64,000 bases of DNA from VGMA01 sp964655475. Lineage in GTDB: Bacteria > Chlamydiota > Chlamydiia > Chlamydiales > VGMA01. The first letter of the stretch is position 1. Each line of letters begins with the position of its first letter. Of this stretch, positions 1 to 8,622 are shown in pieces. A program made the position numbers and the translations under genes. The notes under the pieces were generated by a model. It ran no database searches and was not told the origin of the DNA. It saw nothing but the letters and a program-made list of their open reading frames with translations. Where the stretch lies: assembly GCA_964655475.1 (NCBI GenBank), contig CAZZMO010000004.1:62001-126000 (forward strand), given 5' to 3'.

Positions 1-905
1 ATATTGATAATCATGGGTTTGAAACCTTGATCCGACCGATCTTAAAAGATGAACATACAATCTGTGTTGGAGCGAGTATTAGGATCAAGAATGGGTGTGA
101 GATTTCTTATAACCGCCTCTCAACCTTAAAATATCCGGCATCTCTTTTGACTGCGATTCAAGGGGTTGAATACCTTCGCGCTTTCACAGCACGCCTTGGA
201 TGGAATGTCCTCAATGCCAATTTCGTTATATCAGGAGCATTTGCCGTTTTCCCGAAAACTCTTGTCGTTGAGGCAGGGGGATTTAGCGATACGATTGGGG
301 AAGATATGGAGATCGTGATCAGACTCCACCGGATGATGATAGAACAAAAAAAACGGTACAAAGTGCTCTATCTTTCTGATCCTGTAGCCTGGACGATCGT
401 TCCGGAAAAGTGGGGAGAGCTTGCCAAGCAGAGGGTGAGGTGGCATTTAGGACTTTTAGAGTCTCTTTGGCACCACAAGAAGATGTTTTTTAACCCCCGC
501 TATGGACTCATGGGTCTTTTTGTCTACCCATTTTGGGTGTTTGGAGAGCTTTTAGCCCCATTGATTGAAGTGTTTGGATATATTTATGTAATCGTTGCAT
601 GGCATTTGGGGGTGCTTCTTTGGCCCTCTTTCTTTCTTTATTTAGCGGTGACACTGGGGATGTCATTTCTGATCGCTGTCTATTCCCTATTTGTGGAAGA
701 GATCAGTTTCAGAAAGTATCCCGTTGCTAGAAGTATGATCATGCTCTTTTTGGCCTGCATAGTAGAAAGTGTTGGGTATCATCAACTGACTCTATTTTGG
801 AGAGTTTGGGCCTTTCCTCAGTTTTTTGCTAAATACCGCCGGATCAGTAAAGAAGAAGTCTCGATTCAGAAAAGAGTGGCCAGTGAGGTGGAATGGGTCG
901 AATAA
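1..905 (+). CDS. Membrane glycosyltransferase family 2, C-terminal part (5' truncated by window edge)
   Basis: The reading frame is open from the left edge, so the N-terminus with the first nucleotide-sugar motifs lies outside the window. What remains is the second half of a processive beta-glycosyltransferase of the GT2 type. It shows the acidic acceptor/base motif IGEDMEIVIRL, then the QRVRW motif typical of polysaccharide synthases (cellulose, hyaluronan and poly-GlcNAc synthases). About four hydrophobic membrane segments follow and a short basic tail. By family knowledge it would polymerise or transfer sugars at the inner face of the cytoplasmic membrane. Its stop overlaps the start of the histidine-kinase gene by 13 bases, so the two are probably co-translated. 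The sugar and product cannot be told from sequence. With the TPR/beta-barrel protein opposite, an exported polysaccharide is a reasonable guess. Confidence 0.85.
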   Translation, partial: IDNHGFETLIRPILKDEHTICVGASIRIKNGCEISYNRLSTLKYPASLLTAIQGVEYLRAFTARLGWNVLNANFVISGAFAVFPKTLVVEAGGFSDTIGEDMEIVIRLHRMMIEQKKRYKVLYLSDPVAWTIVPEKWGELAKQRVRWHLGLLESLWHHKKMFFNPRYGLMGLFVYPFWVFGELLAPLIEVFGYIYVIVAWHLGVLLWPSFFLYLAVTLGMSFLIAVYSLFVEEISFRKYPVARSMIMLFLACIVESVGYHQLTLFWRVWAFPQFFAKYRRISKEEVSIQKRVASEVEWVE

Positions 906-2410
906 TACAATTATCTGCAGGTATGATCGCAGTAGTTATGGGTTGGGTTTTTATTCTCGCTTGGCATTTAGAAATCTATTCTCTACTAAGGCTTTCCTCA
1001 TCAGATTATCAAATCTCCTATATGTCATCGATGGCTGTCTTTTTATCGGGTGTAGCTCTTCTTTTCTTCATGAGCCAAAGGTTGATCTTTATCGGGAAAA
1101 TCTTAGGTGGCGTGATATTATTGTATGCAAGTTGCCGACTCTTTGAAATCGTGTCATTGACCGATGTGGTGACGACAAATCCTTGGTTTCAGCGCCTTTT
1201 TTTCGTGCCTCCTGGCGGCTCAATCTCTTTTATGAGGCTGATGAGTTCTTTTGGATTTATCTACTATGGCATGGTATTACTTTTTTGGCCGGCAAAAATT
1301 CCCTCTCTCAAAGGGAGTCTGATCGTCATTGTCTTTTCATTTTTAACGATCCTCTCTGGGTTGATGGGGGTCATTTCTTATGTGTTTCCCTTTAGAGCCT
1401 TCTTAGAAAGGGGAGATACAAGCTCCATCCATGCCTACACCCCTATTCTATTGATCATTCTGGGAATTGGATCGATTGGAGCGCGCTTTTCTATAGATTA
1501 TAAGCAGATCACTCTCTCGAGCTTTTTACCAATTCTTTGTGGTTTAGTTCTTGTGGTTGCAACCATTATATTAGGCCTTGGTATTCAAGCTGATAGGGTA
1601 AGAGTGGCATGGATGGCCATTCTTTATATCGGTGGGGGAATGATTGCAGTAACGATGGCCCTCTTGATCTACCACTGGCAATTAGAGAGAAAGGTAACGA
1701 TCGCACAAAAAGTGGCCAAGCAAGCGAAAACAGAATACATTTCTGCAATCAGTCATGAAATGAGGACTCCATTAACCACCATTCATGGTGTGTTGGGTTT
1801 ATTACAAATGCACAACGATTTTTCTGAAAAGACGCTGAGTCAAATCCATCTCGCTTATAAAAACTCAGAGATCCTCATCAGAATCATCAATGATTTTCTC
1901 GATGTAGAGCGATTAGAAGTAGGGAAATTTTCTGTTCATAAGATCCCTATCCGATTACAACAAGTCTTACATGAAGCTGTTACATCTCAGCAACCCATTG
2001 CTGAGAAGAAGCAGATCAAGATTTATGAACGTTATAAGGAATCCTCTCTCATTGTTTTAGGAGATCATGAGAGGCTTGTCCAGGTTATGACGAATTTTCT
2101 TTCGAATGCGATTAAATACTCCCACTCTAAAGGAATCATTGATGTATTGATCCAGGAGGAAAAGAATCAAGTGAGAGTACTCATTAGAGATTCAGGGGCA
2201 GGAATTCCTCAACAGTTTCAACATCAAGTTTTTCAGAAATTTTTCATCGATTCTTCAAGAACTACAAGCATTGGACTCGGTCTCAGCATTGCCAAGGGGA
2301 TCATCGATCAGCTTGGAGGAGAGGTGGGTTTTATCTCCAAAGAAAACGAAGGGTCAACTTTTTATTTTACCTTAGAAAAAGCAGATTATGAAGAAGAAAC
2401 CGCTGCGTAA
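893..2410 (+). CDS. Membrane sensor histidine kinase
   Basis: A 505-residue sensor kinase. The first ~260 residues hold seven or eight hydrophobic segments with little extracytoplasmic sequence between them, so sensing is likely within or close to the membrane; I see no PAS or HAMP domain. A HisKA dimerisation domain follows, with the phospho-acceptor in SHEMRTPL (His288). The HATPase domain shows the N box (NFLSNAIKYS), G1 (DSGAGIP) and G2 (GLGLSIAKG). All catalytic motifs are intact. The start ATG lies inside the end of the glycosyltransferase gene, and the stop lies 23 bases inside the response-regulator gene, so the three are tightly coupled. This gene order suggests that it controls the polysaccharide function rather than a distant regulon. 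The stimulus is unknown. Confidence 0.93.
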   Translation: MGRIIQLSAGMIAVVMGWVFILAWHLEIYSLLRLSSSDYQISYMSSMAVFLSGVALLFFMSQRLIFIGKILGGVILLYASCRLFEIVSLTDVVTTNPWFQRLFFVPPGGSISFMRLMSSFGFIYYGMVLLFWPAKIPSLKGSLIVIVFSFLTILSGLMGVISYVFPFRAFLERGDTSSIHAYTPILLIILGIGSIGARFSIDYKQITLSSFLPILCGLVLVVATIILGLGIQADRVRVAWMAILYIGGGMIAVTMALLIYHWQLERKVTIAQKVAKQAKTEYISAISHEMRTPLTTIHGVLGLLQMHNDFSEKTLSQIHLAYKNSEILIRIINDFLDVERLEVGKFSVHKIPIRLQQVLHEAVTSQQPIAEKKQIKIYERYKESSLIVLGDHERLVQVMTNFLSNAIKYSHSKGIIDVLIQEEKNQVRVLIRDSGAGIPQQFQHQVFQKFFIDSSRTTSIGLGLSIAKGIIDQLGGEVGFISKENEGSTFYFTLEKADYEEETAA

Positions 2411-2801
2411 GCTCTTGATCGTCGATGATGATGAAGATATTTTATTTGTTGTAGAAGCAGCTCTCGAGAGTATGAAAGAGGTAGAAATTCAATATGCTAC
2501 TTCTGGTCTTGATGCATTTGAGAAAGCAAAAATATTTCATCCCGATATGATCATCATGGATGTCCTCATGCCCATCATGGGAGGGATTGAAGCGCTTCAT
2601 CTGATAAGAAAAGAGCCACTTCTACAAGAGATTCCCATCATATTTTTTACTGCAAGGGCTCAAGTAGAAGAACTTGCATTTTACAAAAGTCTTTCAGTAC
2701 TCGATGTCCTTGTCAAACCTTTTGACGCTCCTAAACTTGCCTTTACCATTGAAAATATGTGGCAACAGTCATTTAAAACTGGTAGAGAAGAGAGGCGTTG
2801 A
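2388..2801 (+). CDS. Single-domain response regulator (CheY-like)
   Basis: A 137-residue receiver domain with nothing attached. It has the acidic cluster VDDDED (residues 12-17), the phospho-acceptor Asp58 in MDVLMP, the Thr in FFTARA and the conserved Lys in VKPF. It overlaps the kinase gene by 23 bases and is almost certainly its partner. There is no DNA-binding or enzymatic output domain. The signal must therefore pass by protein-protein contact, as in CheY/Spo0F-type regulators, perhaps to the neighbouring glycosyltransferase; that target is inference. Its 3' end overlaps the 3' end of the opposite-strand TPR/barrel gene by 29 bases. Confidence 0.93.
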   Translation: MKKKPLRKLLIVDDDEDILFVVEAALESMKEVEIQYATSGLDAFEKAKIFHPDMIIMDVLMPIMGGIEALHLIRKEPLLQEIPIIFFTARAQVEELAFYKSLSVLDVLVKPFDAPKLAFTIENMWQQSFKTGREERR

Positions 2802-4563
2802 TATTCCAGTCGCTGTAGGGGAGGTTGTTGTGGAAGTAATGCCCTTCGAGTTTTACTTCCCAAAGATCCTGGAGGGCGTGGGTGATATTGGCAATGATGA
2901 GATTTCCATTCAAAGATTGGCGGTTTGCGGTGAAGAGAAAAGTACCGATCGGTTGAATGAAGTGTTTGGTGAGCTGCCATACATGCTCATAGTGAACACC
3001 AAATGTGGTAGCAGGTTGTAGAGGAATCGCCAAGTAGATCCCCACTTTATTTACAAACTGATCTTGATAAGAAAAATAGTTCGTCGTGAGTTCGTGGAAA
3101 TGGGAATGTTGGAATTGATATTCTCCGCGGAAGTATTTAGAGAGATAGGGGATGTGAGATCTGAGCCAGAGAGATTCCGTTGTTTGCCAATTATGGATCG
3201 AGTCATCAAAGTAGATTTTTCTGAGTGATGCTTCTAGTTCTGGGCGTAAGTTTACATCTGGTCTAAATAAATAGCGGAGCTCTCCAGTGAGAATCTGTAG
3301 TAGATCGGTTTCTGTATAGGTAAAGTTTTTGGTAAAAAAAGATTCAACCCGAACTTCTCCACAGATCAAATGGGGTGCGTAGCGGTAGATCAGAGCTGTC
3401 CCTGGTTCGAATCGATTTGTCGAGGAGAAGGGGAAACTCATGTCCCCAATCGGTGATGCGTGAAAGAGGCGGAGGATCAAATCCCACGTCCAACATTTTG
3501 CAAAATCGAGAGAAGAGAGAAACGCTCCCCCCTCTTCTTGTACATTGTAGTTAGTCCCTGGGATGTAGATGTTTTTTTCTTTCTGCTGGTAGTAAAAACC
3601 TTGTGCATTGAGATCCCAAGCAAGGGTGATCGGGATGTTGAGTGTCCCTTCTATGTAGAGGTAGTAATCTTTTACTACAGGGATTGCAATCGTTGGATCA
3701 CTCTCTTTAGCCTGAGTATAAGTGCTTGAAAGAAGAAGGGTGGGCTCGATATAAGATTTCACCTCCCTTAGCTCATACCATGTAGGCATATCACTCGGAT
3801 TTTCAGTCAAAAAGAGGGAAAATTCCTCTTTTGCATCGACAAACTTTCGCTGCCGAACGAGAGCTCTCGCGAGGTGTTTTTTTGCTGTGGGGCCTGCTTC
3901 TCGGTAGAGCTTTTCCGCCTCTTCCCAATTTCCCTCCATCATGTAAATTTGTGCTAATTGGAAGCTTGCTTCTGGATCATTGTGCCGAAGCTCCAGACAC
4001 CGAATAAATTTCTTCTTCGCTTCATCCACTTGATTGAGGCGCATGTAAGCGAGGCCTGTATAGAAAACGATATCGATATTTTTCGGAGAACATTCATAGA
4101 GCGCTTTAAAAAGTTGCAGACATTCAGGGATATGCTCATTTTCATGAAGCCAATAAGTGCCCACCATTTCTAGTCCATGAAAGCTCTGTTTTCCACAAGG
4201 ATCAATCTGGAAAGCTTTCCAAAACGCTTCATAGGCCTCTACGTAGTCGTGAGTCCAATAGTTGAGATATCCCACCTGAATGAGAGCGTAGGAAAACTCA
4301 GGATCTTTTGCGATGGCGAGATCGAGGTAGCGCTCTGCTTCTTCTGCTTGCCCCGCGAGCATATAGAGAAGGCCGAGTTCATAAGCATCTTCGGCGCTCA
4401 TCGGTTCTTGATGATGGAGGAGAAAAATAGGGATCTCCCTTGCAGCATCAGCAGAATAGGGAGGCGGAGTCGACATCGGTTCAGGAAGGGGAAAAATCCT
4501 AGCAGAAAGCCACAGCGGAAGAAGGAGAAAAAAGAATCTTTTTCGAAGTAGAAGCTCTAGCAT
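2773..4563 (-). CDS. TPR protein with C-terminal outer-membrane beta-barrel (YaiO/PgaA-like)
   Basis: 596 residues. A hydrophobic N-terminus (residues ~5-22, after RKR) looks like a signal peptide. Residues ~60-250 are tetratricopeptide repeats (for example AYELGLLYMLAGQAEEAERYL). The second half, from ~300, has alternating hydrophobic/aromatic strands and ends in Phe (SLLYQF), the usual C-terminal signature for BamA-dependent insertion into the outer membrane. This architecture (TPR then ~300-residue barrel) is that of YaiO-type proteins and resembles export porins such as PgaA and BcsC. Facing a GT2 synthase, it may export or modify a polysaccharide; this is inference. The start at 4563 is the first ATG before a clear signal sequence. 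mnmG lies 72 bases upstream on the same strand. Confidence 0.72.
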   Translation of the reverse strand: MLELLLRKRFFFLLLPLWLSARIFPLPEPMSTPPPYSADAAREIPIFLLHHQEPMSAEDAYELGLLYMLAGQAEEAERYLDLAIAKDPEFSYALIQVGYLNYWTHDYVEAYEAFWKAFQIDPCGKQSFHGLEMVGTYWLHENEHIPECLQLFKALYECSPKNIDIVFYTGLAYMRLNQVDEAKKKFIRCLELRHNDPEASFQLAQIYMMEGNWEEAEKLYREAGPTAKKHLARALVRQRKFVDAKEEFSLFLTENPSDMPTWYELREVKSYIEPTLLLSSTYTQAKESDPTIAIPVVKDYYLYIEGTLNIPITLAWDLNAQGFYYQQKEKNIYIPGTNYNVQEEGGAFLSSLDFAKCWTWDLILRLFHASPIGDMSFPFSSTNRFEPGTALIYRYAPHLICGEVRVESFFTKNFTYTETDLLQILTGELRYLFRPDVNLRPELEASLRKIYFDDSIHNWQTTESLWLRSHIPYLSKYFRGEYQFQHSHFHELTTNYFSYQDQFVNKVGIYLAIPLQPATTFGVHYEHVWQLTKHFIQPIGTFLFTANRQSLNGNLIIANITHALQDLWEVKLEGHYFHNNLPYSDWNINASLLYQF

Positions 4564-4635
4564 GTTTTTTACAGAACAGAAGAAATGATCTTCTATAAAT
4601 TTTGCTTGACGAGCCCTTTTTTTGCACCCTAAAAA

Positions 4636-6426
4636 CTAGCGCTTGAGGGCGACTAATAGGATCGAAATGTCAGCAAAAGAAATGCCGATGAGACGAGAAG
4701 CTTGCCCAAGGTTATCGGGACGAATCTTCTTTAAGAGCTCTCTCGCTTCGTTGCTCAAACTTTTAACTGAAGTGTAGTCAAAGTCGAGAGGGATGGAGAC
4801 CCGGTCAAGTTCTTCAAGTTTTTGGATATCACTCATCTGCCGCTTGATGTATCCAGCATACTGGATGTCAATGGTGATCTGGCGGTTGATGTCTTCTCCA
4901 TGATCGATCACGCTATCAGGATATTGCAAAGAGAGTTTTTCGTAGGTAAAATCTGGCTGGCAGAGGAGCTTTTTCTGAGGGATGGTGAGACTTTCGATCT
5001 GTAATCGGATCGCTTCTTGTTTTTTCTTGAAGGTCTGATACTGCTCTTCAGAGATCATGCCGAGCTGATAGCCATGTTCTCGAAGGCGGAGGTCTGCATT
5101 GTCTTGGCGCAAGATGAGGCGGTGCTCAGCTCGGCTTGTGAACATGCGGTAAGGCTCTGTCAATTCTTTGGAGATGATGTCTTCAATCATAACCCCAATG
5201 TAGGCTTCAGAGCGGAGAAGGATGAAAGGAGCTCTTTTTTGCACTTTTCTCACTGCATTAATCCCTGCAATGAGCCCTTGACCTGCCGCTTCTTCATAGC
5301 CTGTTGTTCCATTAATCTGTCCTGCGCAAAATAGCCCTTCAATGAGTTTAGTTTCGAGTGTCATCTTCAACTGACCACTCACCATGTAGTCATATTCGAT
5401 GGCATAAGCAGGGCGTAGGATTTCTACATTTTCCAATCCAGCAATCGAGCGGATCATCGCAAATTGTACATCGAAAGGAAGTGATGTGGAGATTCCGTTG
5501 ACATAGACTTCGTTGGTATGAAGCCCTTCTGGTTCTAAAAAGAGTTGGTGCCTTTCTTTATCGGCAAATCTTGTCACTTTATCTTCAAAAGAGGGACAGT
5601 ATCGGGGACCCACTGATTTGATCGCTCCTGAAAACATCGCCGAGCGCTTGAGATTGGCAAGGGCGATTTTTTTCGTCTCTTCATTCGTGTAGGCAATCCA
5701 GCAAGAAACTTGAGGTAGACGGGGCTCTTTTTCATCGAACGAGAAAACAACACCCTCTTCTCCTGGCTGCTCTTCCATGACACTTGTGTCGATCGATCGA
5801 GAGTTGATCCGGGGGGGCGTTCCCGTCTTGAGACGTCCCAGTTTGAATCCCAAATCGAGGAGAGATTTCGAAATGCCAACAGCAGGTTTATCCCCAGCTC
5901 TCCCAGCTCCAAAATGGATGCCGCCGATGTGGATGAGCCCTTGCATGAAAGTGCCAGCAGATAAAATGACCGTTTTGCCGCGGTATGAAATCCCTTCTTG
6001 GGTCGATACGCCAACGATCTGATTCCCTTCTACGAGAAGAGTTTCCGTCGTTCCTTGCATGATGTATAAATGGGGAGTATTTTCAAGAACCCTCTTCATT
6101 TCGAGGGCATAGGCCGCTTTGTCTGATTGGACTCTTGGAGACCATACAGCAGGCCCTTTGCTGCGATTGAGCATCCGAGACTGAATTCCAGTGCGGTCTG
6201 CTACCTTGCCCATGATCCCACCAAGAGCGTCAATTTCCCGAACGATGTGCCCTTTCGCTGTCCCCCCGACGGCAGGGTTGCAGCTCATCTTGGCAATCGT
6301 ATCGAGATTCATGGTTAAGAGTAAAGTAGAGGCGCCCATTTTAGCTGCAGCATGCGCTGCTTCACAGCCAGCATGACCCGCCCCAATGACAATAACATCA
6401 AACTCTGTGGGGTAAAACCACGACAT
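4636..6426 (-). CDS. mnmG: tRNA uridine-34 carboxymethylaminomethyl modification enzyme MnmG (GidA)
   Basis: 596 residues, full length for the family (E. coli 629, with some C-terminal variation). The N-terminus carries the FAD dinucleotide-binding motif IGAGHAGCEAA, followed by the family signature MSCNPAVGG. Later motifs include the conserved LKTGTPPRI stretch and the C-terminal domain that contacts MnmE and tRNA. With MnmE it installs cmnm5 on U34 of tRNAs reading split codon boxes. The gene is followed two genes on by dnaB, the same pairing as gidA-dnaB in C. trachomatis as I recall it. No Shine-Dalgarno sequence is obvious. The tiny ribosomal-type gene ends 9 bases upstream, so the two may share a transcript. 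Confidence 0.97.
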   Translation of the reverse strand: MSWFYPTEFDVIVIGAGHAGCEAAHAAAKMGASTLLLTMNLDTIAKMSCNPAVGGTAKGHIVREIDALGGIMGKVADRTGIQSRMLNRSKGPAVWSPRVQSDKAAYALEMKRVLENTPHLYIMQGTTETLLVEGNQIVGVSTQEGISYRGKTVILSAGTFMQGLIHIGGIHFGAGRAGDKPAVGISKSLLDLGFKLGRLKTGTPPRINSRSIDTSVMEEQPGEEGVVFSFDEKEPRLPQVSCWIAYTNEETKKIALANLKRSAMFSGAIKSVGPRYCPSFEDKVTRFADKERHQLFLEPEGLHTNEVYVNGISTSLPFDVQFAMIRSIAGLENVEILRPAYAIEYDYMVSGQLKMTLETKLIEGLFCAGQINGTTGYEEAAGQGLIAGINAVRKVQKRAPFILLRSEAYIGVMIEDIISKELTEPYRMFTSRAEHRLILRQDNADLRLREHGYQLGMISEEQYQTFKKKQEAIRLQIESLTIPQKKLLCQPDFTYEKLSLQYPDSVIDHGEDINRQITIDIQYAGYIKRQMSDIQKLEELDRVSIPLDFDYTSVKSLSNEARELLKKIRPDNLGQASRLIGISFADISILLVALKR

Positions 6427-6435
6427 AATCGCTAA

Positions 6436-6522
6436 TTACTTTTTGTGCCGATCTCTACGACGACGCTTTTTGCGCTTGTGCTTATTGATCTTGCTTCGGC
6501 GTTTCTTTAATACAGATGACAT
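6436..6522 (-). CDS. 28-residue AURKAIP1/COX24-domain (bS22-like) basic protein
   Basis: A very short, extremely basic peptide beginning MSSVLKKRRSKINKHKRKKR and ending in a run of Arg with DRHKK. This matches the bacterial AURKAIP1/COX24-domain family, whose members of ~30-40 residues are associated with the small ribosomal subunit (mitochondrial counterpart mS38). The start is supported by GGAG five bases upstream of the ATG. The reading frame stays open for ~80 more codons upstream, but that part does not look like protein and overlaps hairpin-rich DNA, so I reject the longer form. It lies 9 bases before mnmG. Function at the ribosome is family knowledge and was not tested here. Confidence 0.85.
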   Translation of the reverse strand: MSSVLKKRRSKINKHKRKKRRRRDRHKK

Positions 6523-6599
6523 TCCAACTCCATAGCTAGTGGACAGTTCATTGGCTGATGATTGTATGTCAAAAGGCAAAATAAGTAAAGGATTCATAT

Positions 6600-6715
6600 A
6601 TGAGACTTTTAACAGGTGGGCTCTCTCTTTTGTTGAACCACATGGGAGTAAAAAGGTCACCCTGCCTGGCCTTTGGCCAGTAGGAGCTAGGCTCCTTGCC
6701 CAGCGTTTACAGAGT
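6600..6715. other. Hairpin-rich intergenic stretch, possible structured RNA or leader
   Basis: The ~310 bases between the AURKAIP1-type gene and the next gene contain two tandem perfect hairpins: CTGGCC-TTT-GGCCAG at about 6667-6681 and AGGAGC-TAG-GCTCCT next to it. They are enclosed by an imperfect long-range pairing (GTGGGC near 6618 with GCCCA near 6700). The rest of the interval is AT-rich. The stretch could be a small RNA on either strand or a leader of the downstream minus-strand genes. It has no 4.5S, RNase P or tmRNA signature. A 6S-like long imperfect hairpin is possible but unproven. The strand is not decided. Confidence 0.3.
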
Positions 6716-6836
6716 TCAATTGAATTTTTTATTCGATTTGAAGAAATAACCAACGGATTGCACAATTGTTGGATACAGGATTTAGCAGATTTTTATCGAT
6801 GATGACCAAAATATTTTTTAAAAAATACCGAGGGAT

Positions 6837-7097
6837 ATGGATTTTATTGTCACAAAAGAAAGCTTTTTAGAGCATTTGACCTTGTGGAAAATAGCATTTA
6901 GCTTAGTGTTTGTAGTTATATTGTTATTGTTTGGAGACCTTCTTGCAAAGATATTTGAGACGTTTCAAAAGACAAAAAAAAGAGGTCACAGGTACTTTTT
7001 TTCGACAGCATTTCTGCTCATATTATTTGTTGTTTTAAGGCTCTTGAATGGAGCCTACGATATGTTTCTATTGGTAATGAATGCAAAAGGATCTTAG
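6837..7097 (+). CDS. Small two-TM membrane protein, unknown
   Basis: 86 residues with two hydrophobic segments: residues ~17-37 (including SLVFVVILLLFGDLLAKIF) and ~54-80 (FFSTAFLLILFVVLRLL). A basic stretch, KTKKRGHR, lies between them. GAGGG stands 3-4 bases before the ATG, which is close but usable. The gene ends tail-to-tail with dnaB, overlapping its stop by four bases. I do not recognise a family. The composition (hydrophobic blocks, positive-inside loop) supports a real membrane peptide, but the length leaves doubt. Confidence 0.5.
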   Translation: MDFIVTKESFLEHLTLWKIAFSLVFVVILLLFGDLLAKIFETFQKTKKRGHRYFFSTAFLLILFVVLRLLNGAYDMFLLVMNAKGS

Positions 7098-8536
7098 CGG
7101 GGGGAGAAGGCGGCAAAGGCTGAGGAGTTGTCCTGGGCGGGGGCCCGCTCTTGTGGGATGTAGTTGTTGAACTGGGCAATATTTTTGCGGAAGGCGAGCT
7201 GCATTTCTCCGACGCTACCATGGCGGTTCTTCGCGATCAGGATTTCAGCAAGGCCTGGTTTGTCATTGGCGTTGTAATATTCTCTTCTAAAAATGAACAT
7301 GACAATGTCCGCATCCTGTTCAATCGAGCCTGATTCTCTAAGGTCTGAAAGCATGGGGCGATGCCCGGCTCGCTCTTCGACCTTTCGAGAAAGCTGGGAG
7401 AGGCACAAGATGGGAATGGTGAGCTCTCTTGCGAGGTTTTTGAGCATCCGGGAGATCTCGGAGATCTCATTTTGCCGGTTGTCTGCGTTGTAAAAGCCTT
7501 TAGAGCCAGAAAGGAGTTGGAGGTAGTCGACAATCAAAAAGCCGATGTTATAAACTTCTTTTAAACGGCGCGCTCTTGCTCTCAAGTCGGTGATTTTTAA
7601 GCCTGGCTGGTCATCAATAACGACTGAATGTTTTTGGAGTCTGTTAACAGCCTCCACAACTCGTTGATACTCAAGTCCTGTTAAAGATCCTGCTTTGATT
7701 TTTTCAGATTCTACTTCACTCGTAGAGCAGACCAAGCGGTGTACGAGTTCCTCTGCGGTCATCTCGAGGGAGAATACGCCGACAGGTGTTCCCGATTTCA
7801 AAGCGACGTTTTCTGCAATGTTCAGAGCAAAAGCGGTCTTACCCATGGAAGGGCGAGCCGCTAAAATGATGAGGTTCGACTTATTCAGTCCTCCAATCAT
7901 TTTATCGAGATCGATGAAGTGAGTTGGGATCCCTGTAATGGTAGGTTGGTTTGGACCTCGGGAGTGGTATTCTTCTTGTTTTTCTTGAAGCTCTTTCAAA
8001 TAGGGGATCTTCGAAGAGGCTAGTGCGCCAGACAAGATGTCTTTGACATGCTGTCCTACTTTGGTGTTCGCTTGTTGAGAGATGTTGAAGAAAAGGCTCT
8101 GCGCTTCATCGAGGGCAGAGTGTACATCTTGTGGCTCTTCAAAAGCAACTTTCTCAATCTGATCAGACGCGGCAATCATCTTCCGAAGGACAGACTTATT
8201 TCTTACGATATCGACATACTCTTCAATATAGGCAGACGTTCCTGCATATTGAGCAAGTGTCGTTAAGTAATTCACGCCGCCAATTTTTTCGAGCTTCTGT
8301 CCTGCTTTGAGATCTTCTGCAAGGAGATGAACATCTGCTGGTTTGTCGCTGAGGTAGGCATTCTTTAGAGCTTCGAAAATGAGCTGATGTTCGAGAAAAT
8401 AAAAGTCGAGAGGCTGGAGTGAATCAGCTCCAATATTCAGAGCGTTAACGCTCGTGATCATGCAACCCAAAATCATCATTTCTGATTCTTTTGAGTGTGG
8501 AGCTACTTTGACTTTTGTTGTTTTTTCAGTGGTCAT
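7094..8536 (-). CDS. dnaB: Replicative DNA helicase DnaB
   Basis: 480 residues from the ATG at 8536; an upstream TTG at 8554 would add six residues, and neither has a strong ribosome site. The N-terminal domain (SEMMILGCM...) that binds primase is followed by the RecA-like motor with Walker A AARPSMGKT, the Walker B region (FLIVDYLQLL) and the DnaB H3/H4 segments (CLSQLSRKVEERAGHRPMLS, and DLRESGSIEQDAD). It unwinds DNA ahead of the replication fork. The length is normal and no intein is inserted. It lies downstream of mnmG as in other chlamydiae. The C-terminal tail is Ala/Pro-rich and ends tail-to-tail with a small membrane gene. Confidence 0.97.
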   Translation of the reverse strand: MTTEKTTKVKVAPHSKESEMMILGCMITSVNALNIGADSLQPLDFYFLEHQLIFEALKNAYLSDKPADVHLLAEDLKAGQKLEKIGGVNYLTTLAQYAGTSAYIEEYVDIVRNKSVLRKMIAASDQIEKVAFEEPQDVHSALDEAQSLFFNISQQANTKVGQHVKDILSGALASSKIPYLKELQEKQEEYHSRGPNQPTITGIPTHFIDLDKMIGGLNKSNLIILAARPSMGKTAFALNIAENVALKSGTPVGVFSLEMTAEELVHRLVCSTSEVESEKIKAGSLTGLEYQRVVEAVNRLQKHSVVIDDQPGLKITDLRARARRLKEVYNIGFLIVDYLQLLSGSKGFYNADNRQNEISEISRMLKNLARELTIPILCLSQLSRKVEERAGHRPMLSDLRESGSIEQDADIVMFIFRREYYNANDKPGLAEILIAKNRHGSVGEMQLAFRKNIAQFNNYIPQERAPAQDNSSAFAAFSPR

Positions 8537-8622
8537 TATCGGTATTTGTATCAAAGTAGAGAGTTATCTCACAAGGGAAATTTCAGCTCGAAAGTAACGC
8601 AATGTTGTCTGGGAAAAAAGAT

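Noticed and set aside
4606..4635. TTGACG with a CTAAAA 17 bases downstream on the plus strand
   Set aside because: It would transcribe into the 3' end of mnmG in antisense; no plus-strand gene follows, and the -10 is poor.
6600..6715. Assignment as 4.5S RNA, RNase P RNA or tmRNA
   Set aside because: None of the conserved cores of these RNAs is present (no GGAAGGAAGCA-type loop, no RNase P core, no tRNA-like end).
6539..6802. Plus-strand ORF of 87 codons beginning with GTG
   Set aside because: No ribosome site, it runs through the two perfect hairpins, and the translation has no protein-like pattern. RNA or leader structure explains the stretch better.
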